64,000 nt of DNA from Streptomyces avermitilis MA-4680 = NBRC 14893 (GCF_000009765.2 NC_003155.5:2666001-2730000), one strand, 5' to 3'. Counted from the first letter of the stretch, positions 52,501 to 61,249 are shown. Notes: generated by a model from the letters alone, not told the origin. Numbers and translations: made by a program.

Positions 52501-54091
52501 CGCTCTGCTCGGCCTCGAAGGTGCGCCGGCTCGCGGTCGCGGAACGGAAGGCGAGGTTGCCGCTGACGGTGCGGTATCCCTCGAACTCCTCGTCCTCCCG
52601 GGTGAAGTGCAGACCGTCGAGGTCGATGTCGCGCACGTTCAGCGCGGAGCGCGACCGGCTGCGATTCCACTCGACGACGACCGAGACGTTCCACACGGTG
52701 GCCTCGGAGAGGTCGTCGCCGAGCACGCGGACCAGGTCCGCGCTGCCCTCGAAGGTCACGAAGCGCTCGTCGACGGAGACCTTGGGGATCGGGACGACGA
52801 CGTCCCGCTTGGTGTGCCGGTTCCGTACGGCCAGGGACAGACTGATGGTGTCGTCGGCGGTGATCCGGCCGAAGCGGTTGACGAGTTCGCCGTCGAAGGT
52901 GAGTTTCGTGCCCTCCACCTGCCAGCTGTTGAGCTGGGCGAAGAGCGGTACCTGGGACACGGGTGCCGCGGCCAGGCCCAGTTCGGTGACGTCGAGCAGA
53001 CGGCGGGCGTCCGGCAGGTGGAGATGGTCCCCGGACCAGTAGACGCGGCCGTCCTCCTCCACGAGGTAGGAGGAGAAGACGCTCTTGCGCTGCGCGTAGT
53101 CCAGGGTGGTCAGGGCGGCTTCCGTCTCCTGGTACATCAGGAAGTAGGCCCGCACCCGGTCGACGGGGCCGCACAGCTCGAACGCCTCGTCGCTGACGGA
53201 GAACAGATAGGCGCTGACCGTCGCCGCGAAGCCCTGCTCGAAGGCGGCATCGCCCTCCGCGAGGGCCCGCATGTACAGCCGCAGGTCGTGCGAGAGGAAC
53301 TTGGAGTCCTTGCGGACCTTGAGCGACCACAGACCCCGCTCGAGGAGGAACGCGTCCGTGGCGCGGTGCACCGCGATGCGGTCCCTGATGCTGCGCAGCT
53401 CGCCGGTGCGGCCGGTGATCGACGCGCCGTCCGACTCCCACATCCACCGGTAGACGGGCTCGGTGATGACCGTGATGCCCCTGGCGAGGCAGCCCGCGAC
53501 GGTGGAGAAGTACGTGTCCTCGTAGAAGACGCCCTCGGGGAACCAGACTCCGGCCGTGCGCAGGAACTCGACGTTGTAGAGCTTCGCGGCGGCGATGGGG
53601 TCGGAGAGCAGGAGCGGGAACTCCTCCAGGTCGGACACGGTGCGGCTCATCGCGTAGACCTCGGGGGCCCAGGGCTCGGACTCGCCGGTGGTCCGGTTGA
53701 TCCGCACCGCCTTGCCCGCGGTGATGTCGCTGCCGGTCTCCAGCGCGCTCGCGACGAGCCGCTCGCAGGCGCGGGGCGGCAGTTCGTCATCGGCGTCCAG
53801 GAACATCACCCAGCGCCCTGCGGCCTGTGCGATGCCCCAGTTGCGGGGAGCCCCGACGCCTCCGCTGTTCTCCTTCCTACGGAGCACCCGCACACGCGGG
53901 TTGTTTCCGGCGAAGTTGGTGACCACTTCGATGGTGCCGTCGGTCGACGCGTCGTCGACGACGATCACCTCGACCAGCTCGTAGGTCTGGTTCACGGCCG
54001 ACTGGAGCGCCTTGCCGATGGTGGTCGCCGCGTTGTACGCGGGGATGACCACCGTCACCCAGGAGTTGTCGCCGTCCTGCACCTGTCTCAT
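49592..54091 (-). CDS. three-domain wall-polymer synthase: GT2, GT2 and CDP-glycerol glycerophosphotransferase
   Basis: A 1499-residue protein for teichoic-acid-like polymer assembly. The first GT2 domain begins WVTVVIPAYNAATTIGKAL (about residue 10) with FLDADDELPPRA as its DxD site. A middle region with beta-rich segments follows. A second GT2 domain starts FELAVVVPCYNVAKYLDDC (about residue 550) with FLDSDDILGED. The C-terminal 400 residues are a TagB/TagF glycerophosphotransferase (KEIWLIGERSDTAQDNSYHFFKWI, FLQHGVTYNDV, LMPTWRQW, VTDYSSVFFDVAYMGIPLVY). ATG 54091 overlaps the stop of the upstream CDP-alcohol gene by four bases. The longer frame upstream is antisense noise. Confidence 0.92.
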   Translation of the reverse strand: MRQVQDGDNSWVTVVIPAYNAATTIGKALQSAVNQTYELVEVIVVDDASTDGTIEVVTNFAGNNPRVRVLRRKENSGGVGAPRNWGIAQAAGRWVMFLDADDELPPRACERLVASALETGSDITAGKAVRINRTTGESEPWAPEVYAMSRTVSDLEEFPLLLSDPIAAAKLYNVEFLRTAGVWFPEGVFYEDTYFSTVAGCLARGITVITEPVYRWMWESDGASITGRTGELRSIRDRIAVHRATDAFLLERGLWSLKVRKDSKFLSHDLRLYMRALAEGDAAFEQGFAATVSAYLFSVSDEAFELCGPVDRVRAYFLMYQETEAALTTLDYAQRKSVFSSYLVEEDGRVYWSGDHLHLPDARRLLDVTELGLAAAPVSQVPLFAQLNSWQVEGTKLTFDGELVNRFGRITADDTISLSLAVRNRHTKRDVVVPIPKVSVDERFVTFEGSADLVRVLGDDLSEATVWNVSVVVEWNRSRSRSALNVRDIDLDGLHFTREDEEFEGYRTVSGNLAFRSATASRRTFEAEQSDPNAPWMWWRDRIHPPIRQLTHRFELAVVVPCYNVAKYLDDCLASIAAQRGFAATQVILVDDGATDETPRMLDHFARFYANVTVVHQRNGGLGNARNTGLDQVSAPYVTFLDSDDILGEDALAAMLEAARRDGSEVVMGDLVNFPDRPYGPWKEYFGDGDRVFHDFADAPDMIFSGSACNKLFSTRLLRRLGLRFGEGVHFEDAWLTLPAMLRANSLSLVDRPVYYYRGRPDGSSIMDSLWSKPANYVDHLRLNHFLLNYSAEERPEIRRMFHRYATRTYKGFLCNARNVMGRTQLAEMFADLHRHYAQIPDDVIVEFVTSPAQQLDHYAAKSGNFELFCDPEPALAAAPLRLELDDDGFYRTFAGGVRPSTTARVKDPNVVVESVRARDDVLVVEGCMAFPGVDLSGPMDNRLELVYQTRHSKVTVPLTQVYRRDLWNARNGRDLYAGWHAELPAEVLADSGFGVGDLRLRVHLADGSRHRNVVMKARLALHRLKGPGRVGPYRYMLTIAAQDALHLRLVASGPAARVRHALWRAGRELRILKTRNPGWRMRFAYWLTYPFLNSKEIWLIGERSDTAQDNSYHFFKWIRQNRKRRKAYYVIDGASADRAKVAPYGRVLTLGSFKHRVYLLHATKLIGSYDSESYLVPEGYKKALFLHRFGELVKYQRVFLQHGVTYNDVTTGADQRIASYDLLVTAGRQERDFMALEAGYGDRAKPVGFPRFDALQREPRDKPRILLMPTWRQWIVTASYKKSAGPAKTNFTQSEYYRFYRSLLSDPRLGRALDHFGVDLEFFPHYEIRPYLHNFKFSSPSIEVADPHTRNVQQAMKECSLMVTDYSSVFFDVAYMGIPLVYVPFDEEDFYGRHYKRGYFNLSEDGFGPVCRTVDQAVDEIIEVVRRGFTVEPAYRARVEDFFVHRGGGNCQRVYEAIDAMGDASAAQLAPPAPVGALMPGRSRSPEGAGRHGWVDAA

Positions 54092-55308
54092 CTCGAGTTC
54101 TCCCACGCCCCCGGTGCCCCGCGCCGCTCGCCGGACTGGGCTGTCCCGTACTGCGGGAGCGGCCCGGCGCCGGCGTGCTGGCGGGGAACATGGGGGAGTC
54201 CGTCGTGCTGCTGCGGAAGGTCGTGCCCGTGGGGGGTGACGTTCGGCTGCGGGTAGGGCCAGAAGCCGGGATCGTCCTCGGCCTCCGGTGCGCGGTACCG
54301 CTCGTCGGCCAGCAGGGCCTCCTGCGCGGCACGGCGGTGGCGGCCCCGGTGCAGATGCGGGGCGATGGTCCCGACGGTGGCCGGGGCGGGACTCAGCTCC
54401 TCCATGACGCGGGTGAAGTCGCGGGTGGAGAGCCAGAACTTGTACATGATGACGAGCTCGAAGAGCATCACGAGGGCCGCGGAGACCACGGTGGTCCACA
54501 GGATCTGACCGATCAGCGGCCCCACGATGAAGATGAACATCTGGAACTCGATGCCGCTGATGAGGTGGGGCCGGATCCGGGTGCGCAGCATCGCCCGGCG
54601 GACGCGCGTGTACCAGGGGAACTGGTCGCGGAACTGCTCGTGCAGGTCCACCACGTTCGCCGCGCCGGCCTCCTCGCGGAGGGTCTCGGCCGCCGCGCCC
54701 GGGTTGTCCCGCAGCAGGTCCTCCATGAAGACGACCTGCTCGCCCTCGGCGTCGGCCGGGACTCCGCGCGCGGCGCGCTCCTCCTCCTCACGCGCTTTGG
54801 TGATCTTCTCGATCTTCGTGCGCATCGACATGCGCATCTTGTAGATCTGGAGCGCGTCGACGTAGCGCAGCATGTCGAGGAAGACCACGACCAGCGCGGC
54901 GACCAGATAGCGCTCGTCGTCGGTGGGCAGGAACTGACCGCCCATCAGCGCGAGGGCGCAGAACAGGACGCGGATGCGGTCGAAGACGTAGTCGAGCCAG
55001 CCTCCGAAGACGGTGCCGTTGCCCTTGAGCCGCGCCAGCTTTCCGTCGATGCAGTCGAGGATGAAGCTCAGGTGGTAGAGCAGCGCGCCGATGAGCAGGG
55101 ACTGGGGGTCGCCCTTGAGGAAGAAGCCCGCCGCGGCCAGGCCGACGAACAGCGCGGCCCAGGTGACGCGGTTCGGCGTGATGAACCGGAAACGCGCGAG
55201 GACGATCAGCATCCGCGTGGCGACGGGATCGACAAGGAGGACCGTCCACCAGGCATCCCGCTTCTTGACGGTCAGCTTCTGGACAGCCCGCAGGGACAGC
55301 TTGGTCAT
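54088..55308 (-). CDS. CDP-alcohol phosphatidyltransferase family membrane protein
   Basis: A 406-residue membrane enzyme. The family signature D-G-x2-A-R-x8-G-x3-D-x3-D is complete in DCIDGKLARLKGNGTVFGGWLDYVFDR. Several helices flank it, and long cytoplasmic loops and tail are rich in Arg, His and Pro. It should move an alcohol phosphate from a CDP-linked donor to an acceptor alcohol, probably as part of polymer or linker synthesis. GAGGAG precedes ATG 55308. It is translationally coupled to the GT2-GT2-TagF gene. The C-terminal extension with HGHDLPQQHDGLPHVP-like sequence is unusual. Confidence 0.92.
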   Translation of the reverse strand: MTKLSLRAVQKLTVKKRDAWWTVLLVDPVATRMLIVLARFRFITPNRVTWAALFVGLAAAGFFLKGDPQSLLIGALLYHLSFILDCIDGKLARLKGNGTVFGGWLDYVFDRIRVLFCALALMGGQFLPTDDERYLVAALVVVFLDMLRYVDALQIYKMRMSMRTKIEKITKAREEEERAARGVPADAEGEQVVFMEDLLRDNPGAAAETLREEAGAANVVDLHEQFRDQFPWYTRVRRAMLRTRIRPHLISGIEFQMFIFIVGPLIGQILWTTVVSAALVMLFELVIMYKFWLSTRDFTRVMEELSPAPATVGTIAPHLHRGRHRRAAQEALLADERYRAPEAEDDPGFWPYPQPNVTPHGHDLPQQHDGLPHVPRQHAGAGPLPQYGTAQSGERRGAPGAWENSR

Positions 55309-55622
55309 AACTCCTCAACCAGGCGCAAGACAGGACAAAATGCCCTGCGGCTGCGCCGTCGCGACCCAGGGAGCTTTCACAGGTGAACCCCGGGTTTCAC
55401 AGGGGCTTCACACGAGAGATCCAAACTTTAACAACGCCTCATCAAAAATGAACGTGTATAGGCCACGGCTTGATCGCGACGTTAATCACAGGCGATCCCG
55501 TACAACCATTTCCTATCCGGCTATACCGGACTCTTTCCGTCCTCTTACCGGTCTCTCACGGACCGCCCGGGGTCGGCCTCGGACCGCCGGATCAGCCTCG
55601 GGCCGCCCGGGGTCAGCCTCGG
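55309..55622. repeat. 304-bp gap: AT-richer promoter stretch and three 21-bp repeats
   Basis: Bases 55390-55560 are AT-richer than the surroundings and probably hold the promoter of the minus-strand CDP-alcohol gene. At 55561-55622 three imperfect units of G-A/C-CCGCCCGGGGTC-G/A-GCCTCGG type follow each other, and the last overlaps the end of the propeller gene at 55613. No gene is seen in the gap. Confidence 0.55.
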
Positions 55623-57190
55623 GCCGGCTGCCAGTCGCCGAAGGCGAGGGAACCCGCCTGCTCACGCCGGTGCGCGACGAGCAGCCCCTGTCCGGGTGCC
55701 CTGGTCGCGACGGCCAGCCGCCCGGTACGGCTCACGGCGGCGGCCGGAATGCCGTACGACCGCTCCGCGAGGTCCTGCCACCACACCCCGGTGCCGGGCC
55801 TGCCCTCGGGATAGGCGCCGACCGCGCAGGCGCCGCCGGAACCCGACCGAATCAGCAGGGAGTACGCCCAGCCGTCCATCTCGACGCCCGACGCCGCGGC
55901 CACGGGCCCGGAGCCCTCCGCGTCACCGAGGGGACAGGGCGCCTGGGCGCCCGGGCGCCAGGCGGAAGGTGCGTTGGTCCGCAGGTCGCGGAAGTGGATG
56001 CTGCCCGGCTCCGGCGCCGGGGACATGGTGCCGGGCCGGGCCGCGAACGGCGGTGTGCGGTCCTCCGTCCAGGCACCCCCCTGCGCCGGATACCAGCGGA
56101 CCACGGCCTCCGTGTCGCGGGCCCGGGCGTAGACCTCGACCCCGCCGTGCGGGGTGGTCACCGCGACGAGGTCGTCGGCGACCCGGGTGCCCCCGAGGTG
56201 CTGCCACGCGGTCCAGACGCCGTCCACCGACTGACAGCGGTAGCTGATGCTGTGTCCGAAGTTCCGTACGAAGACGAAGAGATTGCCGGCGGAGTCGAAC
56301 GCGGCGGTCGGGAAACCGACTTCGCGCCCCTTGCGCCAGTCGCCGGAGTTGGGGCCGCCGAGCGAGTTCCACGGCGTCAGCGGCTGCCCGGTGCGGTACT
56401 GCACGGCGTGCACGACCTCGACGTCCACGCCGCCGTCGCCGCGCCGCGTCCTGCGCAGCGCGAACAGGTGCGGGAAGCCGTGCGGATCGCGCACCACGGT
56501 GAGCCCCGGCAGCAGACCGGGGCCCTCCACCGGTTCGGGGCCGCGCCAGGCCGTGCCGTCCGGCAGGTCCTGGAACCAGCGCACCACCCCGGCGGCGGTG
56601 GGCAGGAAGGCGGTCAGCCGGCCGTCGAAGCCCGCCACCAGCCAGTTCACCGGGGCGGGATGCCGCAGGCAGGACGCGGCGCCCAGGCGTACGTCCGCCT
56701 TCGCCCGGTGGCAGTCGACGTAGAGGGGCTCTCCGGTCTCCGACTGGAGAGCGCGTGCCGCGGCGAGCGCGTCCGCCGCGATGTCGGCGTGCCCGGCCGG
56801 CTCGTCGTACACCGGCGTTCCGCCCGTCTCGTCGAACGAGACATGAACGGGGTCCGGGTCCAGGGTGTGCAGCCGCTCGGGGTTGATCTCCCGCAGCTCG
56901 TCGAGCAGCGCCGCGACAGAGTCGCCGCCCTCGCCCCCCAGGATCCGGGGAGCGCCCAGGACGCGGCAGCCGCGCTCGGCGGCCTGCGCGAGAGCCCGGT
57001 CGAGCGCCGCCCGGCCCTCCTTCGCCCCCGCCCGCAGGCAGACGACGGCGATCTCGGCGCCGGGCGCTTCGAGCGTGACGAGTGGCACCGCGGCCGCGGG
57101 TTCCGTGACGACCACGGCCACCACGTGCGGACGAATTCCCGGCGCCTGGGCGACGGCGCCGCCCGCTCTGCGCTCGGACCTGCGTGTCAT
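55613..57190 (-). CDS. degenerate PIG-L-like domain fused to beta-propeller-like domain
   Basis: A 525-residue protein. Residues about 15-165 resemble the PIG-L deacetylase fold, with ERLHTLDPDPVHVSFD and a following DEPAGHADIAADALAAARAL and PLYVDCHRAK. The N-terminal metal motif H-P-D-D is missing: the equivalent stretch is VVVTEPAAAVPL. Residues from about 180 to the end are repeats with W-Q/N-x-LGG and AAFDSAGNLFVFVRN patterns, as in tectonin-like or PLL-like beta-propellers. The protein may be a non-catalytic binding module. No signal peptide is visible. A GGGAGAGGG site precedes ATG 57190. It follows the gene at 57231 by 40 bases. Confidence 0.75.
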   Translation of the reverse strand: MTRRSERRAGGAVAQAPGIRPHVVAVVVTEPAAAVPLVTLEAPGAEIAVVCLRAGAKEGRAALDRALAQAAERGCRVLGAPRILGGEGGDSVAALLDELREINPERLHTLDPDPVHVSFDETGGTPVYDEPAGHADIAADALAAARALQSETGEPLYVDCHRAKADVRLGAASCLRHPAPVNWLVAGFDGRLTAFLPTAAGVVRWFQDLPDGTAWRGPEPVEGPGLLPGLTVVRDPHGFPHLFALRRTRRGDGGVDVEVVHAVQYRTGQPLTPWNSLGGPNSGDWRKGREVGFPTAAFDSAGNLFVFVRNFGHSISYRCQSVDGVWTAWQHLGGTRVADDLVAVTTPHGGVEVYARARDTEAVVRWYPAQGGAWTEDRTPPFAARPGTMSPAPEPGSIHFRDLRTNAPSAWRPGAQAPCPLGDAEGSGPVAAASGVEMDGWAYSLLIRSGSGGACAVGAYPEGRPGTGVWWQDLAERSYGIPAAAVSRTGRLAVATRAPGQGLLVAHRREQAGSLAFGDWQPARG

Positions 57191-57230
57191 ACCCTCACGT
57201 CCCTCTCCCCGGGTGCCGCGGCGACCCGGG

Positions 57231-58346
57231 TCATATCCGGCTCCAGGTGCTGAGTGTCAGCCCCGGTCCGTCCTCCTGGCGGGCCAGGGTCAGCGAGCCG
57301 TCGGCGGCGACGGCCAGCACCACCACCCGCCCCCGCCCGTCGAGCGCGAGGACAGGATCCCCCAGGCAGGCCGTGCCGGTGTCCGTCCACCACACTCCGT
57401 TGCCCTCGTCCTCCGCGACGCAGACGCCGAGCATGATGCGCCCCTCGGCGCCCCGGTGGGCGAGCACGGTGCAGGGGTAGCCGTCGAGGGTGGTGCTCAC
57501 CACCGCGTGCCGTCCGTCGCCCGGGTCCCCGCCGAGCGGAACGGGCCACTCCCCCGCGCGGACGGCGACCATGCCGCCGCGCACATCGGTCAGGAAGTAC
57601 GTGACCCGGCCGGGAGAGGTCTCCGCTCCGGTCACGGATCCGGGCAGCGGGATCACGCCGAAGTCGTGCCCGCGCCGCAGTACCGCCCCCGGCTCCGGCT
57701 GATGCCAGGTCAGAGCGCCGGTGCGGGCCGGGGCGAGAAGTTCCACGTGTCCGGTCGACGTCGAGACGGCCGCCGGAGTGTCCACCGCGGCGGTCACCTG
57801 GAGATCGAGCCAGGGCTCCCAGCGCCCCTGGGTGTCCTCCCGCCGGACGGCGACCCGGCCCTCCGCCGTGGGCACGAAGACGTACAGGGTGCCCGCGGTG
57901 TTGACGGCGGCGGTCGGGCCTCCCATGAGCGCGGTGCGTTCACGCTTGGCGTGCGGGTTGCCGATCGACCGCCACTCGCTCAAGGGGCGGCCCGCCTGGT
58001 ACTGGATCGCGTAGACCAGGTCCACGGTGAGCGAACCGTCCTTCGCGGGACGCACCCGGCGGCCCAGGAGATGCGCGTACCGGTTACGGCCCTGGGCGAC
58101 CGTGAGATGCGACAGGCCCTTCGCCGGCAGGACGTCCGGTCCGAGCCAGTCGGGGCCGCCGGGCCGGCGCTCGGTCCAGCGGAGTACCGCCTGGTCCACC
58201 AGCGCGTACGCGAGGAGCCGGCCGTCGTGTCCGGGGAGGAGCCACGGCCCCGACCGCACGGCCGCCGGCCGGTCGGCGAGGTCTAGTGCTTCCTCGCCCA
58301 CCGGCTGCTGCCGTTGCCCGTTCGCACGCGCGGAGGTGGCCCGCAT
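57231..58346 (-). CDS. beta-propeller-like protein, paralogue of downstream propeller domain
   Basis: A 371-residue protein with repeated segments such as GPWLLPGHDGRLLAYALVDQAVLRWTE, GGPTAAVNTAGTLYVFVPTAEGRVAVRR, AAVSTSTGHVELLAPARTGALTWHQ and GDPVLALDGRGRVVVLAVAADGSLTLAR, spaced 45-60 residues. It aligns with the C-terminal half of the next gene (AYAIQYQAGRPLSEWRSIGNP against HAVQYRTGQPLTPWNSLGGP), so the pair arose by duplication. ATG 58346 is chosen; an upstream in-frame start overlaps galE. No signal peptide or catalytic motif is seen. The context (galE, wall-polymer genes) suggests carbohydrate or surface binding. Confidence 0.75.
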   Translation of the reverse strand: MRATSARANGQRQQPVGEEALDLADRPAAVRSGPWLLPGHDGRLLAYALVDQAVLRWTERRPGGPDWLGPDVLPAKGLSHLTVAQGRNRYAHLLGRRVRPAKDGSLTVDLVYAIQYQAGRPLSEWRSIGNPHAKRERTALMGGPTAAVNTAGTLYVFVPTAEGRVAVRREDTQGRWEPWLDLQVTAAVDTPAAVSTSTGHVELLAPARTGALTWHQPEPGAVLRRGHDFGVIPLPGSVTGAETSPGRVTYFLTDVRGGMVAVRAGEWPVPLGGDPGDGRHAVVSTTLDGYPCTVLAHRGAEGRIMLGVCVAEDEGNGVWWTDTGTACLGDPVLALDGRGRVVVLAVAADGSLTLARQEDGPGLTLSTWSRI

Positions 58347-58429
58347 GGTCTTCGTCGTCCTTCCCAAGGCGTCGGCCCCCGGTCCTTTCGGGGGCCCGCA
58401 CGCCGGATCGTAGAGAGACGGCCCGGCCG

Positions 58430-59416
58430 TCAGCGCCGCGCCTGCGGATGCCGCGCGCACCAGCCCGCCCACGCCGACGCGACCATCGCGCGCGCGTCGT
58501 ACCGGGCCGACCAGCCGAGTTCCGCCTGGATGCGATCGGCCGCGGCGACCACCCGGGCCGGGTCACCGGGCCGGCGGGCGGCCGACACCGGTGCCGCGTC
58601 GGCACCGTAACCGGTCACCTCGCCGATCAGCTCGATCATCTCGCGCACGGAGACACCCTCACCGCGGCCGATGTTGACCGTCAGATCACTGCCGGGCTCC
58701 CGGCCGGTCAGCGCACGCGCCGCGGCCAGATGGGCGGAGGCGATGTCCTCGACGTGGATGAAGTCCCGTACGCAGGTGCCGTCCTCGGTGTCGTAGTCGT
58801 CACCGAAGATCACCGGCGCCGTGCCCTGGGTGAGCTTCTCGAACACCATCGGGATCAGGTTGAACACCCCGGTGTCCGCGAGGCGTTCGTCGGCGGCCCC
58901 CGCGACATTGAAGTAGCGCAGGGAGGCGGTGGTCATGCCGTGCGCGCGGCCCGCGGCACGCACCAGCCACTCGCCCGCCAGCTTCGTCTCGCCGTAGGGG
59001 TTGATGGGGGCACAGGGTGTGTCCTCCGTCACCACCTTCACATCGGGCATGCCGTACACGGCCGCCGAGGAGGAGAAGAGGAAGTTCCGCACACCGGTTT
59101 CGGCGGCCGCGTCCAGCAGGGTCTCCAGCCCGTGGACGTTCTCGCGGTAGTAGTACAGCGGGCGTTCGACCGACTCCGCGACCTGCTTCTTCGCCGCGAG
59201 GTGAACGACACCCGTGATGTGCAGGTCGGCGAGGGTGCGCCGGAGCAGCCCGCCGTCCAGCGTGGAGCCCTTCACGAAGGGCACTCCCTCAGGGGTCCGG
59301 CCCGGGTCTCCGGTCGACAGATCGTCGTACACGGCGACCCGCTCGCCCGCCTCCAGCATCGTGCGGACGACATGCGCCCCGATGAACCCTGCCCCGCCTG
59401 TGATCAACCAAGTCAT
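58430..59416 (-). CDS. galE: UDP-glucose 4-epimerase
   Basis: A 328-residue short-chain dehydrogenase-fold epimerase interconverting UDP-glucose and UDP-galactose. The NAD loop is LITGGAGFIGAHV, the catalytic Ser lies in FSSSAAVYGMPD, and the Tyr-Lys pair is YGETK. LRYFNVAGAA and RDFIHVEDIASAH are typical. ATG 59416 has no ribosome site, but TAGTAT is six bases upstream, so it is probably leaderless. It heads the minus-strand group of two propeller genes, and further on the polymer genes, so it may supply UDP-galactose for that polymer. Confidence 0.93.
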   Translation of the reverse strand: MTWLITGGAGFIGAHVVRTMLEAGERVAVYDDLSTGDPGRTPEGVPFVKGSTLDGGLLRRTLADLHITGVVHLAAKKQVAESVERPLYYYRENVHGLETLLDAAAETGVRNFLFSSSAAVYGMPDVKVVTEDTPCAPINPYGETKLAGEWLVRAAGRAHGMTTASLRYFNVAGAADERLADTGVFNLIPMVFEKLTQGTAPVIFGDDYDTEDGTCVRDFIHVEDIASAHLAAARALTGREPGSDLTVNIGRGEGVSVREMIELIGEVTGYGADAAPVSAARRPGDPARVVAAADRIQAELGWSARYDARAMVASAWAGWCARHPQARR

Positions 59417-59422
59417 GGCCGC

Positions 59423-59428
59423 ATACTA
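59423..59428 (-). promoter_or_regulatory. -10 box of galE (leaderless start)
   Basis: On the minus strand TAGTAT lies six bases before the galE ATG, inside an AT-rich patch. The gap to the divergent LCP gene (59417-59599) also contains TATAGT at 59490-59495 on the plus strand, a candidate -10 box for that gene. Confidence 0.55.
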
Positions 59429-59599
59429 TTTCTTTCGGTCTTGTTCACGAATACATCACGATCCAACCATGAACAGTTGAATACCTGTCTATAGTGCAGG
59501 CTCAGTCAGGCAGATCACGGACCGGCCACTCCCCCCACCCGGGTCCCCACGCCGTTCAGCACCGCCCTCAGGGGCACGACAAGCGAGGACTCAGGCAGG

Positions 59600-60709
59600 A
59601 TGAGCCATGTCTCGACGCCCCAGCGCCGAAGCACCGGTGAGACACCCCGCGGACGCGGCGGTCGCGGACGCAAGCGGCCCGGAGGCCGCCGAACAGGCCG
59701 GAAGATCCTGCTCGCCCTGCTGATCCTCGTCCTCGCGGCGGCCGGCACCGGCTACTGGCTCTACAGCGACCTCAACAACAACATCGAGGGCGTCGACATC
59801 GACAAGGCGCTCGGGGACGACCGGCCCGAGAAGCTGGCCACCTCCGGCCAGAACATCCTGGTCCTCGGCTCCGACTCGCGTGCCGGCAAGAACGCCTCGC
59901 TGAACACGGGCAAGGTCTCCGGGGCGCGTTCCGACACCGCTCTGGTGATGCACATACCCGAGGGCCGCAAGAAGGCCGTCGCCGTCAGCATCCCCCGCGA
60001 CACCCTCGTGACCCGTCCCGAGTGCGCCAAGTCGGACGGCTCCACGCTCGCCTCGGCGAAGCGCGTGATGTTCAACTCGGTCTACTCGCAGGCCGGTCCG
60101 GCGTGTGTGGTCAAGACCGTGGAGCAGATGTCCGGGGTGCGGATGGACCACTTCGTGGAGATCGACTTCGCCGGGTTCAAGGGGCTCGTGGACGCCATAG
60201 GCGGTGTGACCGTCACCGTCGACCAGGACATCCACGACACGTCGAGCGGCCTGGACCTTACCGCCGGCACCCACAAGCTCAACGGCACCCAGTCCCTTCA
60301 GTTCGTCCGCACCCGGCACGGCATCGGGGACGGCAGCGACCTCGGACGCATAGGCCTCCAGCAGGAGTTCATGCTCGCCCTGCTCTCCGAGATCAAGCAG
60401 CAGGATCTGCTGGGCAGCCCCACGAAGGCGTACAAGATCGCCAACAACCTCACGGAGTCGCTCACCACGGACTCCGGTCTCGCCTCCCTCACCAAGCTGG
60501 CCGAGTTCGGCCGCAGCATGAACGGCGTCGACCCGTCCACCATGGAGACGATCATGCTTCCGGTGGCGTACGACAAGGCCGACCCGAACCGGGTGGTGGC
60601 CGCCGAGCCGCAGGCAACGACGCTCTGGAAGGCGCTCCGAACGGACGCGACCATCCCGGAGTCGGCGAAGAAGTCACCCGCGACCGGCGGGACGTCGTCC
60701 GCTTCGTGA
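59600..60709 (+). CDS. LytR-CpsA-Psr (LCP) family glycopolymer transferase
   Basis: A 369-residue membrane-anchored enzyme that attaches teichoic-acid-type or capsular polymers to peptidoglycan. A basic Arg/Gly-rich N-terminus precedes one helix (ILLALLILVLAAAGTGYWLY). The LCP domain shows NILVLGSDSRAGKN, RSDTALVMHI, VSIPRDTLV, FVEIDFAGFKGLVDAIGGV and LQFVRTRHGIGDGSDLGRIGLQQEF with the conserved Arg and Asp that bind polyprenyl phosphate. The neighbouring minus-strand polymer genes supply a likely substrate. ATG 59600 has GAGGA about 15 bases upstream. Confidence 0.93.
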   Translation: MSHVSTPQRRSTGETPRGRGGRGRKRPGGRRTGRKILLALLILVLAAAGTGYWLYSDLNNNIEGVDIDKALGDDRPEKLATSGQNILVLGSDSRAGKNASLNTGKVSGARSDTALVMHIPEGRKKAVAVSIPRDTLVTRPECAKSDGSTLASAKRVMFNSVYSQAGPACVVKTVEQMSGVRMDHFVEIDFAGFKGLVDAIGGVTVTVDQDIHDTSSGLDLTAGTHKLNGTQSLQFVRTRHGIGDGSDLGRIGLQQEFMLALLSEIKQQDLLGSPTKAYKIANNLTESLTTDSGLASLTKLAEFGRSMNGVDPSTMETIMLPVAYDKADPNRVVAAEPQATTLWKALRTDATIPESAKKSPATGGTSSAS

Positions 60710-60823
60710 CGGCCCGACGGCCGGGCCCCGCGCCGGCCGCGGGGCACCAGGGCAATTCGCCCGTTTCCGTCCCAGCGCCCACACTGGACTCGGCAACCCC
60801 GCCCAGGGCCCAGGAGGAAACGC

Positions 60824-61189
60824 GTGACGACTCTTGTGATCATCGACGCCGCCAACGTCATCGGCTCCGTCCCCGACGGCTGGTGGCGCGACCGCCGGGG
60901 CGCGGCGGAACGGCTGCGGGACCGGCTCGCGCGGGACGGGGTGCCGGGAGCCGAGGGGCCGGTGGAGATCGTGCTCGTGGTCGAGGGGGCGGCACGCGGT
61001 GTGGAGTCCGTGCCCGGTGTACGGGTCGAGTCGGCTCCCGGCAGCGGGGACGACCGGATCACCGAGCTGGCCGCCGAGGCGGCCGGGCGCGACCGCCTCG
61101 TGGTCACCGCCGACCGTGAACTGCGGCGCAGGGTACGCGAGTCGGGGGCCGAGGTGGCCGGGCCCCGGGCGGTGCTCGGTCCGTCCTGA
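60824..61189 (+). CDS. NYN/PIN-like domain small protein
   Basis: A 121-residue protein beginning LVIIDAANVIGSVPDGWW, the first acidic motif of NYN/PIN-type nucleases, and containing GSGDDRITELAAEAAGRDRLVVTADRELRRRV, the second acidic pair and the TADREL motif. Such domains cut RNA, but activity here is unproven. GTG 60824 has AGGAGG seven bases upstream. It stands alone after the LCP gene, with a 114-bp gap, and is convergent with the membrane glycosyltransferase gene. Confidence 0.82.
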   Translation: MTTLVIIDAANVIGSVPDGWWRDRRGAAERLRDRLARDGVPGAEGPVEIVLVVEGAARGVESVPGVRVESAPGSGDDRITELAAEAAGRDRLVVTADRELRRRVRESGAEVAGPRAVLGPS

Positions 61190-61249
61190 TCACCGGTACG
61201 ACGAGATCGCCGAGGCCGTCGACGACGTCGCCCCGCGTACCGCGCCACG

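Noticed and set aside
50483..54256. 1257-codon plus-strand frame opposite the GT2-GT2-TagF gene
   Set aside because: The minus-strand gene has three well-defined domains; the plus-strand frame is its shadow.
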